DNA of 63,635 nucleotides from Pseudovibrio exalbescens DSM 16456 (GTDB lineage Bacteria > Pseudomonadota > Alphaproteobacteria > Rhizobiales > Stappiaceae), in NCBI RefSeq assembly GCF_000422785.1, contig NZ_AUGS01000020.1, positions 1 through 63,635 of the forward strand, in the 5' to 3' direction. Below the pieces are notes generated by a model. That model was given only the letters and a program-made list of their open reading frames with translations. It was not told where the DNA came from and did no database searches. The translations under genes and the position numbers were made by a program. The stretch's first letter is position 1, and the number at the start of each line of letters is the position of its first letter. This document shows, in pieces, positions 1 through 9,414 of this stretch.

Positions 1-609
<609 letters not shown>

Positions 610-620
610 CCGTCAAACGC

Positions 621-658
621 GGGAAGCTGCTCATACGTGAGCAGCTTCTCCCGATTTT
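621..658 (+). terminator. Rho-independent terminator of the tonB gene
   Basis: An 11-bp perfect stem (623-633 with 638-648, loop TACG) is followed by CCCGATTTTA on the plus strand, 13 bases after the tonB stop. The stem overlaps the last codons and stop of the convergent rirA gene, so the same bases serve as coding and terminator sequence. Confidence 0.7.
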
Positions 659-1122
659 ACGTTGGCCTTGGAAGAGGCGAGTGGAATGTCTTCCATTTGC
701 AACAGATACCGAATGTTGGCACGATTTTCCGCCAGTTCGGCAATGGTGCATTTGTCCAGAACGGCAAGAAACGCCTGAAGTGCTTCTGTCAGCACGCTGT
801 TAAAGCCGCAGTGGTTCACAAGCGGGCAGTCCTGCCGCCCACTATCGAAACATTCCGCCAACAGGAATGATTCTTCGGTTGCACGTACAACCTGCCCAAC
901 CGTGATCTCGGAGGCTGGTCGAGGCAAAACAATGCCGCCATTTCGGCCGCGGATGGTTTTCATCAAATCCGCGTCAACAAGTACCTTCATGATCTTGAAC
1001 AGATGCGTCTCCGACATGGAAAAGGCGGCAGCGATATCGGCCACCTTGCTTGGCTTATCCGGATTGGCGGCGCAGTACATCAAGGTACGTACGGCGTAAT
1101 TGGTCTGTTGGGTTAGTCTCAT
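631..1122 (-). CDS. rirA: Rrf2-family iron-responsive regulator, RirA-like
   Basis: The 163-residue protein starts MRLTQQTNYAVRTLMY, the RirA signature start. An N-terminal winged helix (about residues 1-65, with the recognition region ending RGRNGG) is followed by three cysteines at about 91, 99 and 105 (AECF...DCPLVNHCGFNS). These ligate the Fe-S cluster in RirA and related Rrf2 sensors. In rhizobia RirA represses iron-uptake genes when iron is sufficient. The start was placed at the ATG at 1122, because the 13 upstream in-frame residues do not fit the family. A tonB-type gene next door and fbpAB at 52.7-55.5 kb are plausible targets. No confident iron-responsive operator was seen upstream. 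Confidence 0.85.
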   Translation of the reverse strand: MRLTQQTNYAVRTLMYCAANPDKPSKVADIAAAFSMSETHLFKIMKVLVDADLMKTIRGRNGGIVLPRPASEITVGQVVRATEESFLLAECFDSGRQDCPLVNHCGFNSVLTEALQAFLAVLDKCTIAELAENRANIRYLLQMEDIPLASSKANVKSGEAAHV

Positions 1123-1716
1123 AGTAGAATCTATGTGTCCTGGATGAGGTGGCGTCAACATAAAATATGCGGATTAAACTCAAGAATAAATCATTCCTAG
1201 TTTAGAGTCATTAAAAAAATGAGCCGTATCCACCTGGGCAGGTTTAAGAAGGTGGCATGGGGGGCAACGTCTCGTCGGTGGTGTGGGTCTTGCTGTAACT
1301 GGCCGAAAGCCATGAGACGTTTGCGGCGGGGCCGTCAGCTATACGGGTGGGTTTGCGTTTGTTGAATGTTTGTCAGCCTTTCAGCACTTTGGACAGGGTG
1401 TCACGGGCTGGATATTGTACGCCAAGCGGAAGCGGAAGAAGTAGCCTATCCGCCGAATTCAATCGACAACGCAATAGCTTGCGGTACGTCTTGATGTGTT
1501 TTGAGAAATATCAGCCTGCATTTCGATTTGTGTCCCGAGAACGCTTCTTGATTGAAGAAAGTTTGTGTGCGGTGCCTTGTCGCAGAGATCTGTTTCGGTT
1601 CGTATTGCTCCCTATAATCATTCTTAAAAACGCATGGTCCGTGACGTGATCTGACCTGAAACCGCCACCAAGAAGCGGAGGGATCACGTCCTAAACAAAG
1701 TTTTTGAGGATAGATC
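1123..1716. other. Intergenic region between rirA and cydA
   Basis: No convincing gene lies here; the short frames have no family resemblance. AT-rich sequence at about 1165-1220 probably holds the rirA promoter. AACGTCTC at 1266-1273 and GAGACGTT at 1314-1321 form an 8-bp inverted repeat (10 bp with a wobble pair) that could fold the cydA leader. A GGATAGATC stretch just before 1717 provides the cydA ribosome binding site. Confidence 0.5.
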
Positions 1717-3108
1717 ATGGACGCCCTCATCCTGTCCCGCATTCAGTTTGGTGCGAACATCTCGTTTCACATACTCTTTCCCACCATCACCATTGCGCTG
1801 GGTTGGTTGCTGCTGTTCTTCAAGCTGCGGTTCAACGCTACGGGCGATGAAAAGTGGATGGATGCCTACCGCTACTGGGTCAAGGTCTTTGCTCTGACAT
1901 TTGCGCTTGGCGTGGTGTCCGGCATTACCATGTCGTTTCAGTTCGGCACGAACTGGCCGGGCTTCATGGAGGCCGTGGGCAACATCGCTGGACCCTTGCT
2001 GGCCTACGAAATCTTGACAGCGTTCTTTCTGGAAGCCGTGTTTCTGGGCATCATGCTGTTCGGGTTTTCCAAGGTTCCAAACTGGTTGCACACCACTGCA
2101 ACGGTGCTGGTGGCCTTCGGCACGACCATGTCCGCCTTCTGGATCTTGGTATTGAACAGCTGGATGCACACGCCTGCCGGGTTTGAAATGCGCGATGGTG
2201 TTGCTCATGCAACGGATTGGTTGGCCATCATTTTCAACCCGTCCATGCCATATCGGTTGGGGCACACGTTGCTGGCATCCGGTCTGACCGTCGCCTTCCT
2301 CGTTGCTGGTGTTTCGGCCTTCCGCCTGCTTATTGGTGACAAGGGCCGCAGTGTGCGCGCTACCTTCGCCACCGGTGTTGGTTTGGCGGCCCTGCTGATC
2401 CCGGCGCAAATCCTGATGGGTGACATGCATGGTCTCAATACCCTTGAGCATCAACCGCAAAAGGTTGCCGCGATGGAAGGGAACTGGGAAACCCGTTCAA
2501 ATGTACCACTGGTGTTGTTTGCCATTCCGGATGAGGAGGCGCGTGAAAACAAGTGGGCTGTCACCATTCCCAATGGCGCATCCCTCATTTTGAAGCATTC
2601 TGCCGATGGCGTCGTACCCGGCTTGAATGATTTTGTCGCAGAGGATGGGACAGCATTGCACCCGCCCGTGGCGCCGGTGTTCTTCAGCTTCCGCATCATG
2701 GTTGGTATTGGCTTTGCCATGCTGGCATTGAGCTGGGCGGCAACGGTCATGATGGTGCGCAAGCGCCGTGGTGTTGAAGGCGTGCCCCGTCTGGTGCTGT
2801 GGGCCTTCCTCGGCATGACCTTCTCCGGTTGGGTCGCGACCCTTGCGGGATGGTACACAACCGAGATTGGCCGCCAGCCGTGGCTGGTTGATGGTATTCT
2901 CACCACCGCTCAGGCTGTCGGCGATGTTGCGCCCGGCATGGTGATGAGCTCGCTGATTGGGTACCTCGTTGTCTATGCCGTCCTGCTGGTGGCCTATATC
3001 GGCGTCATCTTCTATCTGGCTCGCAAAGCGTCCAATCGCATGAACGAGACCTTGTGGGCTGGCTTGCGAGGCGGCGTCAACAACAAGACTGCGGAGCAAG
3101 CATCATGA
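1717..3108 (+). CDS. cydA: Cytochrome bd-type quinol oxidase subunit I
   Basis: The 463-residue membrane protein is the quinol-oxidising, heme-carrying subunit of a bd-type terminal oxidase. Conserved residues are visible: heme ligand His18 (FGANISFHILFP), Glu98 and Glu106 (YEILTAFFLEAVF), His183, Lys249 and Glu254 of the quinol site (HQPQKVAAMEGNWE), and the GWYTTEIGRQPW signature. It is shorter than E. coli CydA (522 residues). That matches the short-Q-loop, cyanide-insensitive CIO subgroup, so cioA would be an equally fair name. Its stop overlaps the cydB start (ATGA), so the two are co-translated. The oxidase would support microaerobic or sulfide/cyanide-resistant respiration in the inner membrane. 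Confidence 0.93.
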   Translation: MDALILSRIQFGANISFHILFPTITIALGWLLLFFKLRFNATGDEKWMDAYRYWVKVFALTFALGVVSGITMSFQFGTNWPGFMEAVGNIAGPLLAYEILTAFFLEAVFLGIMLFGFSKVPNWLHTTATVLVAFGTTMSAFWILVLNSWMHTPAGFEMRDGVAHATDWLAIIFNPSMPYRLGHTLLASGLTVAFLVAGVSAFRLLIGDKGRSVRATFATGVGLAALLIPAQILMGDMHGLNTLEHQPQKVAAMEGNWETRSNVPLVLFAIPDEEARENKWAVTIPNGASLILKHSADGVVPGLNDFVAEDGTALHPPVAPVFFSFRIMVGIGFAMLALSWAATVMMVRKRRGVEGVPRLVLWAFLGMTFSGWVATLAGWYTTEIGRQPWLVDGILTTAQAVGDVAPGMVMSSLIGYLVVYAVLLVAYIGVIFYLARKASNRMNETLWAGLRGGVNNKTAEQAS

Positions 3109-4115
3109 CATTTCTCGGCGACCCAAGCGTATCGCTGCCCATCATCTTTGCGGTGCTGCTCGGCGTTTCCATCTTGATCTATGTGGTTCTGGATGGATTT
3201 GATCTGGGAGTGGGGCTCTTGAGCCCCCTCGCAACTGACGGTCATCGCGATCGCATGGTGGCGTCCATTGGCCCGTTCTGGGATGCAAATGAAACGTGGT
3301 TGGTGTTGGCGGTTGGCTTGTTGCTGGTCGCCTTTCCGGCCGCGCACGGCGCCATTCTGACCGCCCTTTACCTGCCGGTGTTTGTACTTCTGATCGGGTT
3401 GATCCTGCGCGGTGTGGCTTTCGAGTTTCGGGCAAAGGCTCCCGTTGACAAGAAAGCCGCGTGGGACTTTGCCTTCTTTCTCGGCAGCTTGATGGCCGCA
3501 GTCTCTCAAGGGTTCATGCTTGGCCTATATATCATGGGCTTGCAGTTCACCGGTGTTGCTCTGGCGTTTGCTGCGCTCACTGCCGCCTTCCTGCCCGTCG
3601 GCTACAGCTTCATCGGAGCCTGCTGGTTGATCATGAAAACGTCGGGCGAATTGCAGGCCAAGGCTTTGCGCTGGGCACGCAAGAGCTTGTGGGGCGTGGG
3701 CTTTGGTCTTCTGTTAATCTCGTTTGCCACACCCATGGCCAGTCTGCGCATATTTGATAAGTGGTTGTCGTTCCCGGAAGCTATCCTGTTGGCGCCGCTG
3801 CCCTTGTTGTCACTGGCAATTCTGGTGCTGCTGTGGTTGGCGCTGCAGCGTCTGCCCACCAGAAATGACAGCTGGGCCTGGGCCCCGTTCGCATTTGCGA
3901 CCGTTCTGTTCTTTCTGGCGTTCTGTGGGTTGGCCTATTCGTTCTACCCCTATGTGGTTCCGGAGCAATTGACGATTTATGAGGCCGCGGCCGCGCCAGA
4001 AAGCCTCTTCATCATACTGGTCGGCGCGTGCGTGGTTCTGCCCATCATTCTTGCGTACTCTGCCCTGTCGTTTTTTGTTTTCCGCGGCAAGGCAACCGAA
4101 TTGCGCTACGACTGA
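3105..4115 (+). CDS. cydB: Cytochrome bd-type quinol oxidase subunit II
   Basis: The 336-residue polytopic protein is the second subunit of the bd/CIO oxidase. It has the family N-terminus (LIYVVLDGFDLGVGLL), the GPFWDANETWLV motif and about eight hydrophobic helices. The ATG at 3105 was chosen because it overlaps the cydA TGA by four bases and gives the usual N-terminus. The longer frame from 3054 would add 17 out-of-character residues. No cydX-like small gene or cydCD exporter genes follow. A hairpin terminator ends the unit. Confidence 0.93.
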   Translation: MTFLGDPSVSLPIIFAVLLGVSILIYVVLDGFDLGVGLLSPLATDGHRDRMVASIGPFWDANETWLVLAVGLLLVAFPAAHGAILTALYLPVFVLLIGLILRGVAFEFRAKAPVDKKAAWDFAFFLGSLMAAVSQGFMLGLYIMGLQFTGVALAFAALTAAFLPVGYSFIGACWLIMKTSGELQAKALRWARKSLWGVGFGLLLISFATPMASLRIFDKWLSFPEAILLAPLPLLSLAILVLLWLALQRLPTRNDSWAWAPFAFATVLFFLAFCGLAYSFYPYVVPEQLTIYEAAAAPESLFIILVGACVVLPIILAYSALSFFVFRGKATELRYD

Positions 4116-4120
4116 CGGAA

Positions 4121-4155
4121 AAAGGCGCGAGGTGGTTTGCCCCGCGCCTTCAACT
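4121..4155. terminator. Bidirectional terminator between cydB and the GYD gene
   Basis: An 8-bp stem AAGGCGCG/CGCGCCTT (4122-4129 with 4143-4150) has an A-rich left flank (GGAAAAA), giving a T-run on the minus strand, and TTCAACTCTC on the right. It lies between convergent genes, and the minus-strand T-run is the stronger. Confidence 0.6.
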
Positions 4156-4178
4156 CTCACGCCTGCGGTTCGGGTAGT

Positions 4179-4511
4179 TCAGTCTGAGTCACCGAACTTT
4201 TGATAGGTATGTTGGCCCGCAACGCGCATGGCTTCCATGCCGTCTTCAAAGCTCATCAGCGGGGTGCATTCAAACGCGCGCAACCCACCTCCAGCCATAC
4301 ACATCATTTCAAAGGCTTTCATGGTTACGTTGTCGGGCATCTCGATGATGGCGGTTGAATTGAACCTGCCAAAGCTCAACCACGACCCGACGAAGCGGCC
4401 ACCCATCTGCTCCACCAGTGGGATCATGGTGGAAAGACGGTTTTCGGGCTTTTCGACCAACGCCTTGATGGAGTCCGCAGTAAATGCCACTTGAATGAGA
4501 TAATGAGCCAT
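4179..4511 (-). CDS. GYD domain-containing protein
   Basis: The product of about 110 residues resembles the small alpha/beta GYD-domain family (ferredoxin-like fold, biochemical role unknown). It opens MAHYLIQVAF and ends in a predicted helix/strand pair (FECTPLMSFEDGMEAMR). Two adjacent ATGs are possible (4514 and 4511). The second was chosen because it sits seven bases from GGAG. The start overlaps the stop of the upstream OsmC gene, so it is translationally coupled and is the last gene of the TRAP operon. No catalytic residues can be named. Confidence 0.7.
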   Translation of the reverse strand: MAHYLIQVAFTADSIKALVEKPENRLSTMIPLVEQMGGRFVGSWLSFGRFNSTAIIEMPDNVTMKAFEMMCMAGGGLRAFECTPLMSFEDGMEAMRVAGQHTYQKFGDSD

Positions 4512-4945
4512 CATTCAGCTCCGTTTCCGGCGTCGCGGCGCAAGGTCAGCGTGATTTCAGCATTCAGGGTATTGCTGACCGTGCACATTTCCTTGGCAAG
4601 TTTCAGAAGGCTCTGCGCCACGTCATCGTCTTCAATACCCTCCAGACCAACGGCCACGTTGAAACGGCCAAACCGGCTTGGCAGATCTTCGGCCTTGGCG
4701 GCGGTCACTGTCATGTCCACCTTGCCAAGTGTCAGTTTTTTCTGCGCAGCAGCCATTTCAAGCGAAATGCCAACACAGGAGCCAAGGGCAGCCATGATCA
4801 GATCGTAAGGTGCACTCACGTCAGGCGACGCTGGTGCCCCGCTCAGGGAAACGTGACCGGCATCCGTCGTTGTAGTGAAAGTGCCATCACCATTGGCTGT
4901 TAAAGTGAGCGGTCCAAAAGACTTTGGTTTGATTTTTATTGCCAT
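4511..4945 (-). CDS. OsmC family peroxiredoxin-like protein
   Basis: The 144-residue protein has the OsmC/Ohr layout, with redox Cys57 (ALGSCVGISLEMAA) and Cys121 (LAKEMCTVSNTL). In this family the two cysteines reduce organic hydroperoxides, with a helix-borne Glu/Arg activating the first. It is closer to the general OsmC/YhfA branch than to Ohr. It starts only 18 bp after the TRAP large permease stop and overlaps the following GYD gene, so it probably belongs to the same transcript. This links peroxide or thiol chemistry to the imported substrate, which is inference only. Confidence 0.85.
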   Translation of the reverse strand: MAIKIKPKSFGPLTLTANGDGTFTTTTDAGHVSLSGAPASPDVSAPYDLIMAALGSCVGISLEMAAAQKKLTLGKVDMTVTAAKAEDLPSRFGRFNVAVGLEGIEDDDVAQSLLKLAKEMCTVSNTLNAEITLTLRRDAGNGAE

Positions 4946-4963
4946 GTGGCTTGAAGCCTCCGG

Positions 4964-6253
4964 TTAGAAAAAGTGCGCGGGCAAAACCAGCACGATCTGG
5001 GGAAAGAGGGTCAGAATGACCAGCGCCATCAGAAAGATCAGCCAGTACGGAATGGCGGAAAGGGCCGCGGAACCAAGCGGGACCTCGTTTTTGGTCAAAG
5101 ACGACAAGACAGACAGGTTCAGCCCGACTGGAGGGGTGATCTGCCCGATTTCGATCATGATGGTGATCATCACACCGAGCCAGATCGGATGAAATCCAAG
5201 TCCCGTCAGAAGCGGAAACACAATGGGCAGTGTCATGATCATCAAGGACAGACCATCGAAGATACAGCCGAGCAGCAAATAGACCAGAACCACAAGGATC
5301 AGAATGCCATAGCGATTCAGGCCGCTGCTTGTCGCCAGTTCAAGAATATCTTGAGGTATGCCGAGCAAGGCCACGGACTGCGCGAGAATGGTAGCGCCAA
5401 TGAGGACAAGGCCAATGGCAGCGTAAAGTTGAACGGCGCGATAAAACGCCTCCCAGAGCTTGCCAAATGAAAAGTCGCCCCATACGAAGGCAATAACCAC
5501 CGCAGCCCCAACACCCACAGCCGCAGCTTCGGTTGGCGTTGCCCAGCCGAACGTGATGCTGCCCATGATGGCGAAGATGAGTAGCAGAATAGGCCAGATA
5601 CGGAATGCACCGAGGATGATCTGCAATGGTGACTGCGTCAGGGCTTCCCGAGGATAGAGCGAGGGATCATGAAGGCAGCGCAGCAAGATGTAGCCCATGA
5701 ACATGAGCGCCACCAACAAGCCAGGCAGAATGCCCGCGACGAACAATTGACCGATGGATGTTTCGGTCAGGGCACCGAAAATCAGGAACGAAAGGCTTGG
5801 CGGGATGAGCAGCCCCAATGTGCCGCCCCCGGCGAGGCTGCCAACCACCATATGCTTGTTGTAGCCGCGCCCGGTCATCTCCGGATAGGCAACGGAGCCG
5901 ATTGCGGCCGCTGTTGAGAGGCTGGAGCCACTTACCGCCCCGAAAAGCGTGCATACAGCGATGTTGGTGTGCAGCAAGCCGCCCGGCACCTTTGTAAATG
6001 CGGGGCTGAGAGCGGAATAGACACGCTCGCTCAATCCGCTGCGCAGCAGTATTTCGCCAAGCACGATGAACAGCGGAATGGCACTGAGCGTGAAGGAGTT
6101 GAAGACGTTCCACACCGCATCAAGCGCCAAGGAGGTCGCCCCGCCCACGAAGAAGTGCAAGATGATGAGGCCCGTCAGACCCAGCGCTGCACCCAATGCC
6201 GCCCCGGTCGCCGCGCTGAGGGTCAGGGCCGAAAACAGAGTTGTCCAGAACAT
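4964..6253 (-). CDS. TRAP transporter large permease subunit (DctM family)
   Basis: The 429-residue protein has about 12 membrane segments and the family features of the TRAP elevator subunit: SAIPLFIVLGEILLRSGL, AVSGSSLSTAAAIGSVAYPEM, GGGTLGLLIPPSLSFLIFG, and a second inverted-repeat half ending IGQITPPVGLNLSVLSS. It moves a solute across the inner membrane with sodium, after hand-off from the periplasmic binding protein. It lies 31 bp downstream of the small permease gene and 18 bp upstream of the OsmC gene. The substrate cannot be read from the sequence. Confidence 0.93.
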   Translation of the reverse strand: MFWTTLFSALTLSAATGAALGAALGLTGLIILHFFVGGATSLALDAVWNVFNSFTLSAIPLFIVLGEILLRSGLSERVYSALSPAFTKVPGGLLHTNIAVCTLFGAVSGSSLSTAAAIGSVAYPEMTGRGYNKHMVVGSLAGGGTLGLLIPPSLSFLIFGALTETSIGQLFVAGILPGLLVALMFMGYILLRCLHDPSLYPREALTQSPLQIILGAFRIWPILLLIFAIMGSITFGWATPTEAAAVGVGAAVVIAFVWGDFSFGKLWEAFYRAVQLYAAIGLVLIGATILAQSVALLGIPQDILELATSSGLNRYGILILVVLVYLLLGCIFDGLSLMIMTLPIVFPLLTGLGFHPIWLGVMITIMIEIGQITPPVGLNLSVLSSLTKNEVPLGSAALSAIPYWLIFLMALVILTLFPQIVLVLPAHFF

Positions 6254-6284
6254 GCGTTTTGGTTTCGTCTCTCTGGAGACGCCT

Positions 6285-6800
6285 TTATTGTAGCTGCGGT
6301 TTTGAAAGGCTTTTTGCCAGCAAATGCAAAAACTGAACTGCCAGGATCAGTGCGGTAAGGCTGAAGGATATCGGAACCACCATCATCCACGGCACCATGG
6401 GAATTTGGGTGGCCTCCGTCTTCAGATTCAGACGCATGGCAAATTCCATCCATGGAATGGCTTCCCAGATCAGCCAGCAGAAAAAGCTGAGGGCCACCAA
6501 CGCAGACAAGGCGCCCATGATGGCCTGACCGCGCGCTGCCAGACGGTTCACCACGAGTGTGACCTGTATGTGGCTGTTGCGTAACGTAACCAGCGGCAAT
6601 GCGCACATCATGGTGACGCAAAGCAGCAAACCCACCAGCTCTTCGGCGAAGAACAGCGGCGAGTTGGCAACCCTGCGCATGATCACACTGACGCAGATGA
6701 CACTGGTGATTGCGGCCGCAGAAATAGCGGAAATACAAGCAAGAAAGCGGGCCAGATAATCCAGCCCGCATTCCAGCTTTTCAAGCATTTTGACGATCAC
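6285..6800 (-). CDS. TRAP transporter small permease subunit (DctQ family)
   Basis: The 171-residue protein has four predicted membrane helices (about residues 14-36, 46-66, 88-110 and 130-152) and the DctQ motif region VIMRRVANSPLFFAEEL. It partners the large permease. The frame opens with GTG at 6800. An ATG four codons in (6788) is an alternative, and neither has a strong Shine-Dalgarno sequence. It lies 25 bp after the binding-protein gene. Confidence 0.88.
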   Translation of the reverse strand: MIVKMLEKLECGLDYLARFLACISAISAAAITSVICVSVIMRRVANSPLFFAEELVGLLLCVTMMCALPLVTLRNSHIQVTLVVNRLAARGQAIMGALSALVALSFFCWLIWEAIPWMEFAMRLNLKTEATQIPMVPWMMVVPISFSLTALILAVQFLHLLAKSLSKPQLQ

Positions 6801-6825
6801 GAGGATCTAGCCCCTTAATCTCGGT

Positions 6826-7833
6826 TTACTCGCGGCCCAGTGCTTCCAGGACGCGTTCACGATACTCGGGAGCCTTCCCACCGGCTTCCTCGGTTATTTC
6901 CTTCCAGGTCTCGGAAACCGTCTCAAGGAACAGCGCCCGATCTTCCTCAGGGAAATCTTCAAGGAAGGTGACACCCTGTTGGCCCAGCTTTTCGCGTGCA
7001 GCAAGTTCACGTTCATAGTCGCTGGAGTACTCGTTGGTGCGTTCCCAAAGCGCATCTGCAGCTTGGGTCAAGGCAGCCTTTTCGTCTTCCGGCAGCGCAT
7101 TCCACTTGGTGGTGGCCATGCCCAGCGTATAAGGACCAGCGGCGATCGGGTAGAGGTAGGCCGCATACTTGGCCGTTTCCTGCAGCGATGCTGTATGGGC
7201 ATAAAGGGCCGGATACAGAGCGCAGTCCACCACACCAGTCTTCATGGAGATATACATCTCGTCTTGGTTGATGATCTGTGCCGATACACCCAGTTTGGTG
7301 AAGGTCATCACCTGATCACGGGTCCAAACACGCAACTTCTTGGTGCGCAGGTCATCCAGCGTTCGAACCGGCTCATCACGGCAGAAAACCGAAGCGTAAA
7401 GCATTGGAATGGCAAGGTTACCAACTGTCTTCACGCCCCATTCGTCGAACTCGGACTCGAAAATGTCGCGCACTACAGGAAGTGCGGCGGTCAATTCGTC
7501 AACGTTGCCAATGGAGCCTTGAACCAATACCGCACTCAGGGCAGGTGCGTCGCGGCCAAGATAGTTCGCCCACAGCAGGCTCATATCAACAACGCCCTTG
7601 GGCAGGGTGCGCAGCAGGTCGGCGTTTTCCAGAGTCATCGACCCGCCGTTGAAAAGCCGGATGGACAGCTCGCCATTGGAGTTTTCCTCCACGTCCTTGG
7701 CGAATTGGATCAGTTCCTGCGTTTCCGGGCGGCTCTCCGGCAGCGGATTGTTGAAACGAAGCTCTTTGGCATTTGCCGAAAAAGCGATGAGACCCGCTGC
7801 AGCAGCGGCGAAAAGATGCCTACGTACACTCAT
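6826..7833 (-). CDS. TRAP transporter periplasmic binding protein (DctP family)
   Basis: The 335-residue protein has a Sec signal peptide (MSVRRHLFAAAAAGLIAFSANA) and a DctP fold. The helix-strand region with the conserved substrate Arg is recognisable (LRTKKLRVWTRD), and so is the segment MKTGVVDCALYPA. The ATG at 7833 was chosen because it places the signal peptide at the N-terminus. The longer frame to 7914 would hide it. It is the first gene of the operon P-Q-M-osmC-GYD. A degenerate inverted repeat TAAATAGGA/TCCTAGTTTA lies about 150 bp upstream. The ligand is unknown; many DctP proteins bind carboxylates. Confidence 0.9.
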   Translation of the reverse strand: MSVRRHLFAAAAAGLIAFSANAKELRFNNPLPESRPETQELIQFAKDVEENSNGELSIRLFNGGSMTLENADLLRTLPKGVVDMSLLWANYLGRDAPALSAVLVQGSIGNVDELTAALPVVRDIFESEFDEWGVKTVGNLAIPMLYASVFCRDEPVRTLDDLRTKKLRVWTRDQVMTFTKLGVSAQIINQDEMYISMKTGVVDCALYPALYAHTASLQETAKYAAYLYPIAAGPYTLGMATTKWNALPEDEKAALTQAADALWERTNEYSSDYERELAAREKLGQQGVTFLEDFPEEDRALFLETVSETWKEITEEAGGKAPEYRERVLEALGRE

Positions 7834-8124
7834 TTTTGATTTGAACTCCAACCCCTGTAATACCCCTGTTGGCCGAGGGATAACTTCCTGACGAAAAAGC
7901 GCATTCACGCTCACATCGGAAGTTGACCAACGCTTTGAAGTGTCTTTCGTATATTTTTTTTCATCTATTGGGCACGTATACTGTTCTAAATAGGAGGCGA
8001 TTCCTAGTTTATTTTTCTGTTATGCTTGTGTTTGGGGAAACGTGTTGTCTATAGGCGCGACTTAAAGGGACGGTTTTCTAGAATTGTCTCGACTGAGGCC
8101 GGAAAAATAGGAAAATCTTCTGTC

Positions 8125-9303
8125 TCACACGTGCTGGCCGGCCGCATGGCCGGACGACCATGCCCATTGAAAATTGAAGCCGCCCAGGTGGCCTGTAATG
8201 TCTACCACCTCACCGATGAAGAACAGGCCTGGAACATCTTTCGCCTCCATTGTTTTGGAGGATAGGTTCGTGGTGTCGACGCCCCCAAGTGTAACCTCGG
8301 CTGTCCGGTAGCCTTCTGTACCAATTGGTTTGACCCGCCAGTTGTGAACGGCCTCGGCGGCACGGGTAAACACCTTGTCCGACTGATCTGCAAGGCGTCC
8401 CTGCAACTTGTGTTGTTCGCTCAAGAACGTGGCCAGCCTTTTGGGCAAGATTTCCGAGAGGCAAGTGCGCAGGTCCTGTCGGGGTGACGTGGTTCGCGCC
8501 TCTTTCAAAACAGATAGCAACTGCTGATCTGGCAACATGTTGACAGCTATGTCGTGTCCTTCGCGCCAGTACGATGAAATCTGCAGGATAGAGGGGCCAG
8601 ATAGGCCGCGATGGGTAAACAGCATACCTTCTCGGAACTTGGTTTTGCCATAGGAAACAATGGCATCAACCGCAATTCCCGCAAGTTCGCTGGTACGTTG
8701 TTTCAGGGCGTCGTCAAAGGTAAGGGGCACAAGGGCCGCTCTGGGGGGTACGACCGGCAACCCAAACCGTTTGGCCACTTCATATCCGAAACCGGTTGCG
8801 CCCATTTTGGGAATTGAAGGACCTCCAGTCGCCACTACGAGCGATGTACACCGAAGTGCGCCCTTGTCGGTCGCAACACTGAAGCGTTCATCCGGTTTGT
8901 TGATATCACCAATTTTCGTGGCGAGCTGCACCTTCACGTTGGCGCGTTCGCATTCGCGCAGCAACATGGCAATGATGTCGTTGGCGCTCGTGTCGCAAAA
9001 CAGCTGGCCTAGGGTTTTTTCGTGCCAAGGAATTCTATGGGAATCGACAAGCCCTATGAAATCATGCTGCGTATAGCGTTTTAAGGCGGATACGCAGAAC
9101 CGAGGGTTTTCGCCCAGGAAGTTTGCTGGCGAGGCATGCAGGTTGGTAAAATTGCATCGTCCGCCACCGGAGATGCGAATTTTCTCCGCCGGTTTGGCTG
9201 AATGGTCCAGCACCAGCGTCTTGCGCCCGCGTTTGCCAGCTTCGATCGCACACATCAAACCGGCAGCGCCGGCACCCAGAACAATCACATCATAGTCTTG
9301 CAT
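8125..9303 (-). CDS. HI0933/BaiN-like NAD(P)/FAD-dependent oxidoreductase
   Basis: The 392-residue flavoprotein begins with a Rossmann FAD motif (DVIVLGAGAAGLMCAIEAGKRG) and carries the HI0933 signature KIRISGGGRCNFTN. It ends with the second FAD contact GLFFIGEVVDITGHLGGFNFQWAWSSG. The family (YhiN, BaiN) reduces or dehydrogenates poorly defined substrates; BaiN acts in bile-acid dehydroxylation. It stands alone, flanked by 291 bp upstream and a TRAP binding-protein gene. A second, more distant family member lies at 11734-12978. The physiological role is not deducible. Confidence 0.88.
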   Translation of the reverse strand: MQDYDVIVLGAGAAGLMCAIEAGKRGRKTLVLDHSAKPAEKIRISGGGRCNFTNLHASPANFLGENPRFCVSALKRYTQHDFIGLVDSHRIPWHEKTLGQLFCDTSANDIIAMLLRECERANVKVQLATKIGDINKPDERFSVATDKGALRCTSLVVATGGPSIPKMGATGFGYEVAKRFGLPVVPPRAALVPLTFDDALKQRTSELAGIAVDAIVSYGKTKFREGMLFTHRGLSGPSILQISSYWREGHDIAVNMLPDQQLLSVLKEARTTSPRQDLRTCLSEILPKRLATFLSEQHKLQGRLADQSDKVFTRAAEAVHNWRVKPIGTEGYRTAEVTLGGVDTTNLSSKTMEAKDVPGLFFIGEVVDITGHLGGFNFQWAWSSGHAAGQHV

Positions 9304-9351
9304 GGGCGCGTTATGGCAGGTTTTTCTGTGACGTCAAACGCAAATCACCAT

Positions 9352-9385
9352 GAAAAAACCGGAGCCTGCGTCGTGCGGGCTCCGG
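9352..9385 (-). terminator. Rho-independent terminator of the TakP-like gene
   Basis: An 8-bp stem CCGGAGCC/GGCTCCGG (9359-9366 with 9378-9385, 11-base loop) is followed on the minus strand by a run of six T, just downstream of the stop at 9415. Confidence 0.8.
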
Positions 9386-9414
9386 CTTCCGATTCTATGT
9401 TGTTCCAACGGGCT

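Noticed and set aside
1123-1260. Iron-responsive operator upstream of rirA
   Set aside because: Looked for the TGA-N9-TCA pattern; no convincing copy was found. An ATTCCTAGTTTA stretch shared with the region near 7999 is too short to call.
1684-2460. 258-codon minus-strand open frame
   Set aside because: Antisense to cydA, Gln/His-rich composition typical of shadow translation.
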